This document shows positions 55,234-64,000 of a DNA stretch of 64,000 nt, piece by piece; position 1 is the first letter of the stretch; the number at the start of each line of letters is the position of its first letter. The notes under the pieces were generated by a model, which was not told the DNA's origin, searched no databases, and was given only the letters and a program-made list of their open reading frames with translations. Location: NCBI RefSeq assembly GCF_020991005.1, contig NZ_JAJLLW010000001.1, positions 620,001-684,000 on the forward strand, written 5' to 3'. Source of the DNA: Halomonas sp. CUBES01 (GTDB taxonomy: Bacteria > Pseudomonadota > Gammaproteobacteria > Pseudomonadales > Halomonadaceae). The position numbers and the translations under genes were made by a program.

Positions 55234-55635
55234 GTGCCCTATGTTTCTCAGCCCTCGTCTGACCGTTCCATCCCGGTGGGTCAGCACGGCTTTACGCTGA
55301 TCGAGCTGATGATCGTGCTGGCGATCGTCGGCATCGTGGCGGCCATTGCCTATCCCAGCTACACCCGGTACGCCCAGAAATCCCTGCGCACCGATGCCCA
55401 CGCCGCGCTGATGCAGGCGGCATCGGCGCTTGAGCGCTGCAATACGCAATCCTACTCCTACGCTAATTGCGATGATGTGCCGACCAACTCACCCGAGGGT
55501 CACTACACCATCGACGTGTCGACCAGCGATGGCGGAGGCTATAAGCTGACGGCCAAGACCGAGCGCGACGATGGCTGTCCTGGCAATATCACCCTCAATG
55601 CGATCGGTGAAAGGATGCCCCGTGACTGTTGGTGA
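55234..55635 (+). CDS. pilE: Type IV (minor) pilin, PilE-like
   Basis: A prepilin with a leader ending in Gly and the class IVa N-methylation sequence FTLIELMIVLAIVGIVAAIAYPSY, followed by RYAQKSLRTDAHAALMQAASALERC and a C-terminal CPGNITLNAIGER pilin block with two Cys. PilD would cleave before Phe. The GTG at 55234, 9 bases after CAGGAG, is preferred; an ATG at 55204 would add ten residues but lacks a ribosome site. PilE-type minor pilins prime or decorate the type IV pilus. Confidence 0.85.
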   Translation: MPYVSQPSSDRSIPVGQHGFTLIELMIVLAIVGIVAAIAYPSYTRYAQKSLRTDAHAALMQAASALERCNTQSYSYANCDDVPTNSPEGHYTIDVSTSDGGGYKLTAKTERDDGCPGNITLNAIGERMPRDCW

Positions 55636-56200
55636 CCCGGTACAGCAACGAGGCTTTACGCTTATTGAGTTGATGCTGACACTCACCATCGCGTCTCTGC
55701 TGACGATGGTTGCCGTTCCCTCCTTTTCTACCTTTATGGCGCGACAGCAACTCGCCGGTGACGTTAATCAGCTTCTCTCGGTGATGACGTTCGCGCGTAG
55801 CGAAGCCATCAAGCAGCGTCAGCCCATCACCGTCAGCTTCTCGCCGCCCGACACGTCAATTTCGACGCGTCGCCCCGATGAATGCCGCGACGACGAGCAG
55901 ATAGACGATAGCGGCGATGACGGCCCGCGCTACGTTTATTCGACCTGGTGCTACTGGGCAGAAAGCCCGGGGAATGACGGTGAAGGCGCTCTCATGCGGG
56001 TGGGGCAAGCGGCCAGCATTCGTCAACCCGACGACCCTTTCTCGCTGGTGTTTAAAAGCCTCGGCGATGCCGATGTCAGCGATTGCGCCGACGCCGGCCA
56101 GTGCGAGATTACGCTCGCGCCCTCCGGCGCGGAAGACGCTCTCGACCCGGTGACGATCCGGGTGCGCGAAACCGGCAGCCTGCGCAAGGTGACCTCATGA
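55622..56200 (+). CDS. Minor pseudopilin, FimT/FimU (GspH) type
   Basis: 192 residues from GTG 55622, with AAGGA at 55611-55615. Prepilin leader MTVGDPVQQRG then FTLIELMLTLTIASLLTMVAVPSF, and the GspH-like region QLLSVMTFARSEAIKQRQPITVSFSPP. It overlaps the pilE end by 14 bases in another frame. FimU-type proteins join the minor-pilin tip complex, and FimT relatives bind DNA in natural transformation. Three or more Cys in the C-terminal half suggest disulfides. Confidence 0.85.
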   Translation: MTVGDPVQQRGFTLIELMLTLTIASLLTMVAVPSFSTFMARQQLAGDVNQLLSVMTFARSEAIKQRQPITVSFSPPDTSISTRRPDECRDDEQIDDSGDDGPRYVYSTWCYWAESPGNDGEGALMRVGQAASIRQPDDPFSLVFKSLGDADVSDCADAGQCEITLAPSGAEDALDPVTIRVRETGSLRKVTS

Positions 56201-56628
56201 CGTCGCAGCGGGGGTTCAGCCTTATCGAAGCGCTGATTGCGCTGCTGGTGCTGTCGCTTGGCTTGGTGGGCGTGGCAGCCATGCAGCTCAAGGCATTGCA
56301 AAGCGCTTCCGTTGGTTATCAGCGTTCGGTAGCGAGCGTCGCGGCGGTGGATGCCCAGGAGCGTCTTTGGGCGCAGCTGGCGACACTGGATCCCGATGAG
56401 ACCTGCAAAAATATTAATATTGAAGCGGTAGAAACTGCCTGGAAAAATCATTGGTTTCAAGAGGATGATCATTCGCCCTTGCGTGGCGCTTTACCTTCTT
56501 TGAGTAGTATCGGGACAGATGAGGCCACTGATGGTTGTCGCATCTCGATAAATGTAGCCTTAAGTGACGAAGATGCTGATCAGTTCGACTATTCCTTTCG
56601 TCTCCCTCTAATAGGGAACTCGTCATGA
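56197..56628 (+). CDS. pilV: Minor pilin PilV
   Basis: A 143-residue type IV pilus modification protein. The prepilin sequence is MTSQRG then FSLIEALIALLVLSLGLVGVAAMQLKALQ, the classic PilV pattern. It overlaps both neighbours in ATGA junctions. It would be part of the pilus tip/priming complex with FimU, PilW and PilX. Confidence 0.87.
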   Translation: MTSQRGFSLIEALIALLVLSLGLVGVAAMQLKALQSASVGYQRSVASVAAVDAQERLWAQLATLDPDETCKNINIEAVETAWKNHWFQEDDHSPLRGALPSLSSIGTDEATDGCRISINVALSDEDADQFDYSFRLPLIGNSS

Positions 56629-57101
56629 GACAGCGCCAACAAGGTTTTACCCTGGTAGAGTTGATGGTGGCGATGGTCATCGGCACGATTGTTATTTTGG
56701 GGGCTGGTCAGCTCTTCCTAACCACCTTTCAAACTTTCCAGGCTGTTGATAAGGTAAGCCGTAAACAAGAAAACTTGGTTTTTACCGCTCATAGAGTTGC
56801 CAGCGAGATTCGCCAGAATGGACCAGGGCGATATACCCTGCGGTGTGAACTAGTAAAAGATAGCTGTAATTGCACAGTGGCAGATCAAAATGAGAACGGA
56901 CAGCCATTAGTGAGCTTTTTGAAAGACTTGTCAGACGATAACTTAGAAAGCCAGTGTGTCGAGGAAGAGCACGTTTTGGGAGAACGTGTGGAGAACGAAT
57001 CTGCGCTTTATCGAGTCGCGCTGCCATTGGAAAATAACGGCGAGGCAATTGTTTTTCATGTCGTTCATCGCGCCATGCTCTTTGAGAGCCCTGAAGAGTG
57101 A
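56625..57101 (+). CDS. pilW: Minor pilin PilW
   Basis: A 158-residue prepilin-like protein: MRQRQQG then FTLVELMVAMVIGTIVILGAGQLFL, with SRKQENLVFTAHRVASEIRQNG, the usual PilW follow-on. It is shorter than most PilW proteins, which usually exceed 200 residues, so the C-terminal part is reduced. It contains four Cys. From here GC begins to fall. It overlaps pilV by 4 bases. Confidence 0.82.
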   Translation: MRQRQQGFTLVELMVAMVIGTIVILGAGQLFLTTFQTFQAVDKVSRKQENLVFTAHRVASEIRQNGPGRYTLRCELVKDSCNCTVADQNENGQPLVSFLKDLSDDNLESQCVEEEHVLGERVENESALYRVALPLENNGEAIVFHVVHRAMLFESPEE

Positions 57102-57183
57102 GTTGCTAAGAGCAAGTTGGTTATTTGAAGATAGGCGGCATAGGCGACAAGAATCTTGGTATCACTACAAATAGGTGCATGCG

Positions 57184-59616
57184 ATGAAAAACCAACAAGG
57201 GGCTGCGTTAGTCATCGTTATGGCGCTGCTCGCTGGCGCCATGACCCTTGGGCTCTCTGGGATGCAAACCGCCTTGGTGGATGAGCGTTTGGCGAGTAAT
57301 TACCGGGCTTCAACCCAGGCTCAAATGACGTCGGAAAATGTATTGGCTGCTTTGGCAAGTGATGAAAACAAAGCTACCCGTGAAAACTATCTTGAAGAGC
57401 GCCTGGAAAAAGGAAGTGGTGTATTAAAAGGTTCTGAGATAGCTGAGCTTATAAAAAATGGTACGCTTGACGAGTTGGTTGATGGGCTGCTACCCGCCAA
57501 TTATGAAGATTTGGAGGAAGAAGAAAAGAAGGCTTTGGTTGAAGAGCTTCAAGCTAATTTAGAGCTTGAGTTTGAAGTTGATGGTCAAAATAACACTATT
57601 ACTATTACTTCTTCGGATCGAGGGCTGCGCAATGATGCATTCCGCGATTCGTCTGTTGTCTATCGCTATAATGTAGATGAGGCAAGCGGTGCAGGTTTTT
57701 TTAGTGATGGCTTTATTACCTGTTATGGTGCTGAGTTAAATGGTGGGGGGGGAGTCGCTATTGATAGTTTTGATTCACGAAAAGGTGCCTACGGTGTTGG
57801 GGGGAATAGCGGTGGGAAAGCTTCTCTCATAGCTCTTCATGAAAATAGCGATATAGTATTTAATATGGGTTCCACGCCAGGAATGACTGGAGATGTTTTT
57901 TCTGCAGGTGGCATTGAGGTAACAAACACAATGCCCATTGTGGGTAGTGTTTATACGGCGGGAAATATATCATTGGATGGGAATAGCGCCTTGATAACAG
58001 GTGATTTGTTCTCTGAAGATAGTGTTCTTTTCAAGGTGGGGACTCGAGTAGATGGGAATGTTTCTGCAAATAATAGTATACAAGTATTAGGTAACTGGGG
58101 AGAGGTGCGTGCCCTGCAACCAAATGGCAGTACAAGATCCGGTACGACCTATGCAATTGGTGGTGACGCTATATCTCCAGACATTTATACGCAAATAGAT
58201 AATAGAATTGAAGGTTCCCTGACTAGTGAAAACCCAGAAGTGCGTTTTGAAGATTTTTTAAGCGAAGGGCTAAGTGTCGTCAGAGACAATGATGAATGTT
58301 CTGATTACGGTGTCGAGAAAGTTTACGAAGAGTTTAGTTTCAAAAGCAACCCAAGAGATGTTGATGTGGTTAGTAATGTCGGTCCTGTGGGTACCAATAT
58401 GCTTGGTAAGCCTAATGTGGTCGGTGGTTTTGAAACTTTTCATGTTAATCGGCTAAGGATAGGTGGAAATGGCCTAGTTGTGGAGGAGCCGACAGTTATT
58501 GTTGCAGATTCAGATGTGAGTGTAGAGCTATGGGGTAATGATAATGTGATTTCACTAAAAGATGGTGCAACTCTGCGTATTGTGTCAAAGGGGAGGATTT
58601 TTTTAAGTGGGTCTAATGTTTTTGATATGAATGGTTTTTCTCCGGTTGTTGATGTGGAAGGCAAGTTGGTTCCTGCATTTTCTTTTAATACGCTGTACGA
58701 AGGAAGCGATACTGCTATCAGTATGGCATCTGATGGTGATTTTTATGGTGAGTTATTAGCCCCGTTCGGAAATGTGAATATTACGGGTTCAGCTCGTTTG
58801 ATGGGGAGGGTCTTTTCGCACACGATTGGTTTAAATGGTGGTGGTTCAATGCACTATGATCGTGCGTATGATGATATAGATATGTCGGTGGGTACTTCTG
58901 AGCCTCAGTGGTGTACCTTTGCTGATATATCTCCTCTCGCTATCGCGAGTCCAATTGATCGTTTGAGGTTGCCTTCTTCTCGTGCAACATTTGATGGTGC
59001 CGGTATAGTACCTGATATTACAGTTTCCAGCGGCAATGCGGAGAAGGTTTCTAGTGCATCGACTGCTAATGGTAATGTAAGGGAAGGGATTACGAGTGCT
59101 TTGTTTGACCGCGAAGAGAATGCTGAAAAGTTTTCTTTATTCATAGATGTGTTAAGGAATAAGGCGGACAGAGTGCTCAATGGTGTGTACAAGAATAATA
59201 CTTCCTTCGGGGGGGTGGGTGATGAAAAAATTACCTTTGTAAATGGTGATATTGATGCTAATAACATATCTGGTGCAGGTATTTTAGTAGTCAACGGAGA
59301 CTACAATGGAGGAGGCAACGCTTCCTTTGAAGGACTGATGATTGTGTTGGGTGACTATACTCAGAAAGGCGGCGGTGGTCGGGACTTGAATGGTGCCTTG
59401 TTGATCGCTCCATATAGCCGTAGCAGCTTACAGTTTACCCCGGCTAACATTGAATTTATTGGTGGGGGTAATCGTGATTTTAATTATGATGAGGGGGCAT
59501 TGCGCGCTGCCTTTGGCTTACTTGACGAGAGTGAACAGAAAAGCTGGGCAGATTGTGCTTTGCCCATAAAACCGGATGACGGCTCGTTGTCGTGGTCATT
59601 AGTTGATTGGAAGTGA
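57184..59616 (+). CDS. Large PilX-like pilus protein with beta-solenoid-like body
   Basis: 810 residues. The N-terminus (QQGAALVIVMALLAGAMTLGLSGMQTALVDERLASNYRAS) is a PilX N-terminal membrane segment. The body from about residue 170 is Gly/Asn/Val-rich with short repeating strand-turn units (GDVFSAGGIEVTNTMPIVGSV, GNISLDGNSALITGDLF), then a DUF7305-like block FYGELLAPFGNVNITGSARLMGRVFSHTIGLNGGGSMHYDRAYDD, and a second similar unit near the end (GILVVNGDYNGGGN). Typical PilX proteins are about 170-200 residues. No pilY1 gene is present, so this protein may replace the PilX-PilY1 tip adhesin. GC is visibly lower than in flanking genes. Start 57184 follows AGGTG. Confidence 0.72.
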   Translation: MKNQQGAALVIVMALLAGAMTLGLSGMQTALVDERLASNYRASTQAQMTSENVLAALASDENKATRENYLEERLEKGSGVLKGSEIAELIKNGTLDELVDGLLPANYEDLEEEEKKALVEELQANLELEFEVDGQNNTITITSSDRGLRNDAFRDSSVVYRYNVDEASGAGFFSDGFITCYGAELNGGGGVAIDSFDSRKGAYGVGGNSGGKASLIALHENSDIVFNMGSTPGMTGDVFSAGGIEVTNTMPIVGSVYTAGNISLDGNSALITGDLFSEDSVLFKVGTRVDGNVSANNSIQVLGNWGEVRALQPNGSTRSGTTYAIGGDAISPDIYTQIDNRIEGSLTSENPEVRFEDFLSEGLSVVRDNDECSDYGVEKVYEEFSFKSNPRDVDVVSNVGPVGTNMLGKPNVVGGFETFHVNRLRIGGNGLVVEEPTVIVADSDVSVELWGNDNVISLKDGATLRIVSKGRIFLSGSNVFDMNGFSPVVDVEGKLVPAFSFNTLYEGSDTAISMASDGDFYGELLAPFGNVNITGSARLMGRVFSHTIGLNGGGSMHYDRAYDDIDMSVGTSEPQWCTFADISPLAIASPIDRLRLPSSRATFDGAGIVPDITVSSGNAEKVSSASTANGNVREGITSALFDREENAEKFSLFIDVLRNKADRVLNGVYKNNTSFGGVGDEKITFVNGDIDANNISGAGILVVNGDYNGGGNASFEGLMIVLGDYTQKGGGGRDLNGALLIAPYSRSSLQFTPANIEFIGGGNRDFNYDEGALRAAFGLLDESEQKSWADCALPIKPDDGSLSWSLVDWK

Positions 59617-59680
59617 CGTTATTCGCCACTTGGCCGAGCTCGCGTTATGATAGTGACATTTGCTTAAGAGCCTGAAAATC

Positions 59681-60703
59681 ATGAATCAGTTCTCCAAAAC
59701 CCGCGTTCTAACCGGTATCACCACGTCTGGTACGCCCCATCTGGGCAACTACGTGGGGGCGATCAAACCCGCCATCGAGGCGAGCCAGGATCCCAGCGTT
59801 CAGTCGTTCTACTTTCTGGCCGATTATCACGCGCTGATCAAGTGTCAGGATCCCAAGCGGGTGCAGCAGTCGCGGCTGGAAATTGCCGCCACCTGGCTGG
59901 CGCTGGGGCTGGACACCGATAACGCTATTTTCTATCGCCAGTCGGATATTCCGGAAATCCCCGAGCTGACCTGGATGCTGTCCTGTGTGTGCGCCAAGGG
60001 GCTGATGAACCGGGCCCACGCCTACAAGGCCGCCGTGGCGGAAAACGAGGAAGCGGGCAACCAGGATCCGGACAAAGGCATCACGATGGGGCTGTTTGGC
60101 TACCCCGTGCTGATGGCCGCCGATATCCTGATGTTCAACGCCCACAAGGTGCCGGTAGGGCGCGATCAAATCCAGCACATCGAGATGGCGCGGGATATCG
60201 CCGGGCGCTTCAACCATCTGTACAAAGGTGAGTACTTCACCCTGCCCAACGCGGTGGTGGACGAGAAAAGCCAGGTGCTGGGCGGGCTGGATGGCCGCAA
60301 GATGTCCAAAAGCTACAACAATACGATTCCGCTATTTGTGGGCGAGAAAAAGCTGCAAAAGCTGGTGCGCAAGATCAAGACCAACTCGCTGGAGCCCGGC
60401 GAGCCGAAAGACCCGGATACCTGCACGCTGTTCCAGATTTATGCGGCCTTTGCCTCCGACGAGGAAACCGCTGCCATGCGTCGGCAGTACGCCGAGGGGA
60501 TCGGCTGGGGCGACGCGAAAAACCAGGTGTTCGAGTACCTCAACGCCCACCTGGCAGAGCCCCGTGAGCGCTACAACGCGCTGATGGAAGACCCGGGCCA
60601 CATCGAAGCGGTGCTTCAGCGCGGCGCCGAGCGCGCCCGTGAAGAAACCGCCGTGACCATGGACAAGCTACGCGCCACGGTCGGCCTTGGGCGCTTTAGC
60701 TGA
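59681..60703 (+). CDS. trpS: Tryptophanyl-tRNA synthetase
   Basis: A 340-residue class I synthetase with [13 protein letters not shown] (HIGH-type) and [10 protein letters not shown] (KMSKS), plus [19 protein letters not shown]. It attaches Trp to tRNA-Trp. ATG 59681 gives the standard N-terminus ([13 protein letters not shown]). It is a single gene ending at a strong terminator. Confidence 0.95.
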   Translation: MNQFSKTRVLTGITTSGTPHLGNYVGAIKPAIEASQDPSVQSFYFLADYHALIKCQDPKRVQQSRLEIAATWLALGLDTDNAIFYRQSDIPEIPELTWMLSCVCAKGLMNRAHAYKAAVAENEEAGNQDPDKGITMGLFGYPVLMAADILMFNAHKVPVGRDQIQHIEMARDIAGRFNHLYKGEYFTLPNAVVDEKSQVLGGLDGRKMSKSYNNTIPLFVGEKKLQKLVRKIKTNSLEPGEPKDPDTCTLFQIYAAFASDEETAAMRRQYAEGIGWGDAKNQVFEYLNAHLAEPRERYNALMEDPGHIEAVLQRGAERAREETAVTMDKLRATVGLGRFS

Positions 60704-60743
60704 TTCTCAGTGCGACATCGTATTGTCGACGCCCTTGAACGCC

Positions 60744-60769
60744 AACGCCCCGCAAAAAGCGGGGCGTTT
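60744..60769 (+). terminator. Rho-independent terminator after trpS
   Basis: AACGCCCCGC pairs with GCGGGGCGTT across an AAAAA loop, followed by TGTT. It lies between the convergent trpS and Tim44-domain genes and may serve both. Confidence 0.85.
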
Positions 60770-60801
60770 GTTATTAACGCTGTTCACGATGTTTTGTGTG
60801 G

Positions 60802-61620
60802 CTAAGCGCCCGGGTTCTGCTCGATGCCTTGCAGGTACCAGGGGGCATCCTCGCGCATGGCGCGGGTCAGGTGCCAGGTTTCGTTGAACTCGGTCTGCTC
60901 GCCGTTTTCTTCCAGCAGACCATGGAAAATCACCGTCGCTTCGGCATGGTCGCCCATTTCCGTTACATTGCCCAGTTCGGCAAACAGGCGCACGATTTCG
61001 GTCTGGTTATTGGCCGGCTGCTGGGCCCGCTCGGCGCGCAGCACGTTGTAGTACTCGGGCGTGACGTATTCCTGCAGGCGGCTGAAGTCGTTATTATCCC
61101 AGGCGCGCTGCAGGGTCATGAAATGCTCCTTGGCGCCGCTCAGGAAACGCTCCTTGTCGAACCATGCCGGTGTGGCGGAGGCGGTGGGGCCGCTTGAGGC
61201 AACGCCGCCTTGCCCCTGGAAAGACGCTGCGGAAGCGCCCGTTGAGCGCGCATGCCCCGTCGCGGGTTGGCGCATGGCGCGGAACGCCATGACCGCCAGT
61301 AAGGCGACGCCGGCCATGACCAGTAGATCCATCAGGCGAAGTTCGTCGAAGGCGCCACCAAAGAACAGCGCCGCCAGCAGCCCGCCGGCCAGCAAGCCGC
61401 CGAACATGCCGCCCATGCCCCCACGACGGGCCGCCGCACCGGGCTGGCCCTGATCGCGATTGGTCTGGGCCTGTTGTTGGGTGGCGGCGGGACGGTCGGC
61501 CGAGCGCGAAAAGCTGCCGCTGCTAGCGCCGCCGCCCAGGCGGCGGGCATCGGCGGATTCAACCGCCAGACCAACGCCCATCACGCTTACCAGTAACATG
61601 ACAAAAATCTGTCGCAGCAT
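60802..61620 (-). CDS. Tim44 domain-containing membrane protein
   Basis: 272 residues from 61620 (a GGAG site precedes). Order: a signal-like hydrophobic segment (residues 4-20), a Ser/Gln/Gly-rich linker, a Gly-rich membrane region GGMFGGLLAGGLLAALFFGG, a second membrane segment (LLVMAGVALLAVMAF), then a C-terminal Tim44/TIM44-like NTF2-fold domain (about 160-272, FLSGAKEHFMTLQRAWDNNDF onward). Common in proteobacteria; function unknown, probably a membrane-anchored scaffold. Confidence 0.85.
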   Translation of the reverse strand: MLRQIFVMLLVSVMGVGLAVESADARRLGGGASSGSFSRSADRPAATQQQAQTNRDQGQPGAAARRGGMGGMFGGLLAGGLLAALFFGGAFDELRLMDLLVMAGVALLAVMAFRAMRQPATGHARSTGASAASFQGQGGVASSGPTASATPAWFDKERFLSGAKEHFMTLQRAWDNNDFSRLQEYVTPEYYNVLRAERAQQPANNQTEIVRLFAELGNVTEMGDHAEATVIFHGLLEENGEQTEFNETWHLTRAMREDAPWYLQGIEQNPGA

Positions 61621-61774
61621 GGTGTTTCTCCAGGTTATCAAGCGCCTCTGAGCGCAAAGGGGATACAATGGGGAGTATAAAGTGGTTAAAAACGGTCGCT
61701 AGTTTACCGCCTATTGATCGCGGGCGTCGTCTGTTTCTAGCGGATAACCATAAAGACAATAATGAGGTGATAAC

Positions 61775-62350
61775 GTGCGTTTGGAACGCGATAAAAGTGT
61801 GCTATTGATGGTCGATTTCCAGGCGGGGTTGCTGCCGGTGATCGACGGCGGTGACGAGGCTATTGCTGAGGCCCATTGGCTGTACGGCGTCGCAGAGGCG
61901 CTGGAGGTGCCCGTGTGGCTGACCGAGCAGATGCCGGAGAAGCTCGGTGGCACCGCTGCAGCATTATTGGCGGATCGAACCGCGCCGACGATATGGCAAA
62001 AGCAGCACTTTGCTGTCACCGAAGACGCCGCGTTTCGGGAGGCGTTGCGCGCCACCGGCCGACAGCAGGTCGTGCTATGCGGTACCGAGGCGCATATTTG
62101 CGTGCTGCAAACCGCGCTCGGGCTGTTAGCCGATGGCTATGCGGTGTACTGGCTGAGCGAGGCCACCGCCAGCCGGCGTGCCGGTGAAGCGGCGCTGGCT
62201 CGCGAACGGGCCTGTGCGCTGGGGGCGCAGGCGGTTTCGGCGGATATGGTGGCCTACGAGTGGCTGCATCGCTGCGACACAACGTCGTTTGGCAATGTGC
62301 ACCGCCAGTTCCTGAAGCCTCGCGCGGCAAAGGCGGTGCGGTTTTTTTGA
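61775..62350 (+). CDS. Isochorismatase-family hydrolase
   Basis: 191 residues from a GTG at 61775 with GAGGTG upstream. The cysteine-hydrolase triad is visible: Asp in LMVDFQAGLL, Lys in IWQKQHF and Cys in CGTEAHICVLQTALGL. It resembles YcaC-type hydrolases of unknown substrate more than true isochorismatase. Cytosolic, single gene. Confidence 0.85.
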   Translation: MRLERDKSVLLMVDFQAGLLPVIDGGDEAIAEAHWLYGVAEALEVPVWLTEQMPEKLGGTAAALLADRTAPTIWQKQHFAVTEDAAFREALRATGRQQVVLCGTEAHICVLQTALGLLADGYAVYWLSEATASRRAGEAALARERACALGAQAVSADMVAYEWLHRCDTTSFGNVHRQFLKPRAAKAVRFF

Positions 62351-62365
62351 CGGCTAGCTGAGCCC

Positions 62366-63145
62366 TTAGCGGTCAGCCTCGCGGCGGGTAAACACAAAGG
62401 TGTCGCCCTGGGAGGCTGCTGGGTCAAACCGGTAGCCGGCGACATCAAAGGCCTTCAGCGCCTCGGGGTCGTTGGCCTGCTGGCGAATGATCCAGGCGCT
62501 CATCAATCCGCGTGCCTTTTTAGCGTAGAAGCTGATGATCTTGAAGGTGCCGTTTTTCTCGTCTTTGAACACCGGCGTGATGATCCGGGCATCGAGTTGC
62601 TTGGCGTCGACGGCCTTGAAGTATTCATTGGACGCCAGGTTGACCAGCACCTTTGACCCGCTGGCGGCAATGGCGTCATTGAGCGCCGAGGTCAGCGTGG
62701 GCTTCCAGTAGGCATATAGATCCTTGCCCGCCGGGTTGGGGAGCTTGGTGCCCATCTCAAGCCGATAAGGCTGAATCAGATCCAGCGGGCGTAGCAGGCC
62801 ATAAAGCCCAGACAAAATACGCAGATGCTGCTGGGCATAGCGGTTTTCGTCGTCGCTGAAGGTATCGGCTTCAAGCCCCGTGTAGACATCTCCCTGGAAG
62901 GCCTGCGCGGCGGGCTTGGCGTTTTCCAGCGAAAACGGCGGCTGCCATTCGGCGAATCGCGCGGCGTTCAGGCCCGCGAGCTTATCGCTGATCCCCATCA
63001 GGTCGCTGATCTGCTGGGGCGAGTAGTCACGCAGGATGTCGATCAGCGCCTGGCTGTCGTCCAGAAAGTCCGGCTGGGTGACGTCCTGGGTGGTCGGCGG
63101 GGTTTCAAAATCCAGCGTTTTGGCCGGTGAAATGACGCTCAACAT
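62366..63145 (-). CDS. yaaA: Peroxide stress protein YaaA
   Basis: 259 residues of the YaaA/DUF328 family starting [16 protein letters not shown]. Family blocks [37 protein letters not shown] and the [16 protein letters not shown] segment are present. E. coli YaaA limits intracellular iron and damage during H2O2 stress. The 63145 start gives the standard N-terminus. Confidence 0.92.
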   Translation of the reverse strand: MLSVISPAKTLDFETPPTTQDVTQPDFLDDSQALIDILRDYSPQQISDLMGISDKLAGLNAARFAEWQPPFSLENAKPAAQAFQGDVYTGLEADTFSDDENRYAQQHLRILSGLYGLLRPLDLIQPYRLEMGTKLPNPAGKDLYAYWKPTLTSALNDAIAASGSKVLVNLASNEYFKAVDAKQLDARIITPVFKDEKNGTFKIISFYAKKARGLMSAWIIRQQANDPEALKAFDVAGYRFDPAASQGDTFVFTRREADR

Positions 63146-63249
63146 GGCAGATTCCTTGGCACGTCCTAGAAGTAATAAGGGCATTATATCAAGCCTCGGC
63201 GATGGCCGAGGCTATAGGCCCGATAGCGTCTTTCGCGCGCGAGGCGCGA

Positions 63250-64000
63250 TCAGGGGCAGGGGTTGGGCATGCGGCGATGGATATCGTCGATGGCGTCCAG
63301 CACCTCGTCGTCCAGCTTGAGGCTTTCGCTGGCCAGGTTGCTTTCCAGCTGCGCCATGGTGGTGGCGCCGATGATGTTGCTGGTCAGGAAGCTGCGCGAG
63401 TTGACGAACGCCAAGGCCATTTGCGCGGGGTCGAGGCCGTAGTCGCGTGCCAGCGACACATAGGCCTTGGTGGCCGCTTCGGCCTCCGGCGAGGTATAGC
63501 GCTTGAAACGCTCGAATAGGGTGAGGCGACCGGTCGGCGGCTGCGCACCATCCAGGTATTTGCCCGAGAGCACGCCAAAGCCCAGCGGCGAGTAGGCGAG
63601 CAACCCGACATCTTCGCGGTGGGCGATTTCAGCCAGGCCCACCTCGAAGGAACGGTTGAGCAGGTTATAGGGGTTCTGGATCGAGGCCACCCGTGGCACG
63701 TCGAGCTGATCGGCGAGTTGCAGGGCGCGCATGGTGCCCCAGGGCGTGTCGTTTGAAAGCCCGATGGCACGAATTTTACCCGCGTCGACCAGCTCCTTGA
63801 GCGCGCTCAGGGTCTCTTCCAGTGGCGTGGCGTCTTCTTCCTGGTTATGCACGTAGCCCAGCTTGCCGAAGAAGTTGGTGCTGCGGTCAGGCCAGTGCAG
63901 TTGATAAAGGTCAATGTAATCGGTTTGCAGGCGCTCGAGGCTGGTATCGACCGCCTGGAAAAGGTGCTCGCGCGTCAGGCGTGGTCCTCCACGAATATGA
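63250..64000 (-). CDS. tas: Aldo/keto reductase, Tas-like (5' end outside window)
   Basis: The minus-strand frame is open to the window edge, giving about 249 residues of the C-terminal part. It follows E. coli Tas closely: [28 protein letters not shown], the insertion after it, [36 protein letters not shown] and [12 protein letters not shown]. It is an NADP(H)-linked aldo/keto reductase; the physiological substrate is unknown. The catalytic Tyr and N-terminal TIM-barrel strands lie outside the window. Confidence 0.87.
   Translation of the reverse strand, partial: HIRGGPRLTREHLFQAVDTSLERLQTDYIDLYQLHWPDRSTNFFGKLGYVHNQEEDATPLEETLSALKELVDAGKIRAIGLSNDTPWGTMRALQLADQLDVPRVASIQNPYNLLNRSFEVGLAEIAHREDVGLLAYSPLGFGVLSGKYLDGAQPPTGRLTLFERFKRYTSPEAEAATKAYVSLARDYGLDPAQMALAFVNSRSFLTSNIIGATTMAQLESNLASESLKLDDEVLDAIDDIHRRMPNPCP

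Noticed and set aside
57102..57174. Continuation of pilW in another frame (a possible frameshift extending the short PilW)
   Set aside because: The tail has no recognisable PilW sequence, and the pilW stop is followed by a normal gap before the next gene; a sequence comparison would be needed to claim a frameshift.

Overview
The window looks like a chromosomal segment of a moderately halophilic gammaproteobacterium of the Halomonas type (family Halomonadaceae). The evidence is high GC, Asp/Glu-rich proteins, a gammaproteobacterial rpsT/ribF-ileS-lspA-fkpB-ispH block, a single polar-type flagellin locus and a Pseudomonas-like minor pilin cluster. This placement is inferred from gene content and protein resemblance; no rRNA or tRNA gene is present. 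No insertion sequence, prophage or CRISPR array was seen.

Layout. 1-5.7 kb: an operon with the tail of a YjiH-like membrane protein, a ThDP decarboxylase resembling 2-ketoarginine decarboxylase, an NCS1 permease, an MBL-fold hydrolase and a BADH-like aldehyde dehydrogenase. 5.7-23.1 kb: a large island for oxidative, non-phosphorylating pentose use. It has a XylX-like and an AraD1/GguC-like 2-keto-3-deoxy acid enzyme, two IlvD/Edd sugar-acid dehydratases (xylonate-type and arabinonate-type), a Gfo/Idh-family L-arabinose/D-galactose dehydrogenase, alpha-ketoglutarate semialdehyde dehydrogenase, an exported mutarotase, the AraFGH importer, an EamA transporter, and FadR-type and LysR-type regulators. 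Two promoter regions share an identical 23-bp element plus GT-N3-AC palindromes, and one FAD oxidase there has lost its N-terminal half. 23.1-32.4 kb: mixed cell-envelope and stress genes, including a tiny very acidic exported protein with a long leader hairpin, an acyltransferase, two serine hydrolases, an ABC exporter, YejK, TerB, ExoD, YqhA and two very small ORFs.

32.5-44.4 kb: UDP-glucose dehydrogenase, two tandem fliD genes and fliC. The second fliD and fliC have recognisable sigma-28 promoters. Next comes a 1319-residue fusion (TPR, GT41 O-GlcNAc transferase, degenerate FkbM-like domain, sulfotransferase-like domain, SAM methyltransferase-like domain), followed by a protein with a gutted CysN GTPase domain and an intact APS kinase. 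Together these suggest a dedicated system that glycosylates flagellin and sulfates it or its glycan, with PAPS made next door. This is the best candidate for an undescribed system in the window. 44.6-46.9 kb: a cystine-type amino-acid ABC importer. 47.2-55.2 kb: rpsT, murJ, ribF, ileS, lspA, fkpB and ispH. 55.2-59.6 kb: minor pilins ending in an unusually long, AT-richer PilX-like protein with a beta-solenoid-like body. 59.7-64 kb: trpS, a Tim44-domain protein, an isochorismatase-family hydrolase, yaaA and a truncated tas-like aldo/keto reductase.
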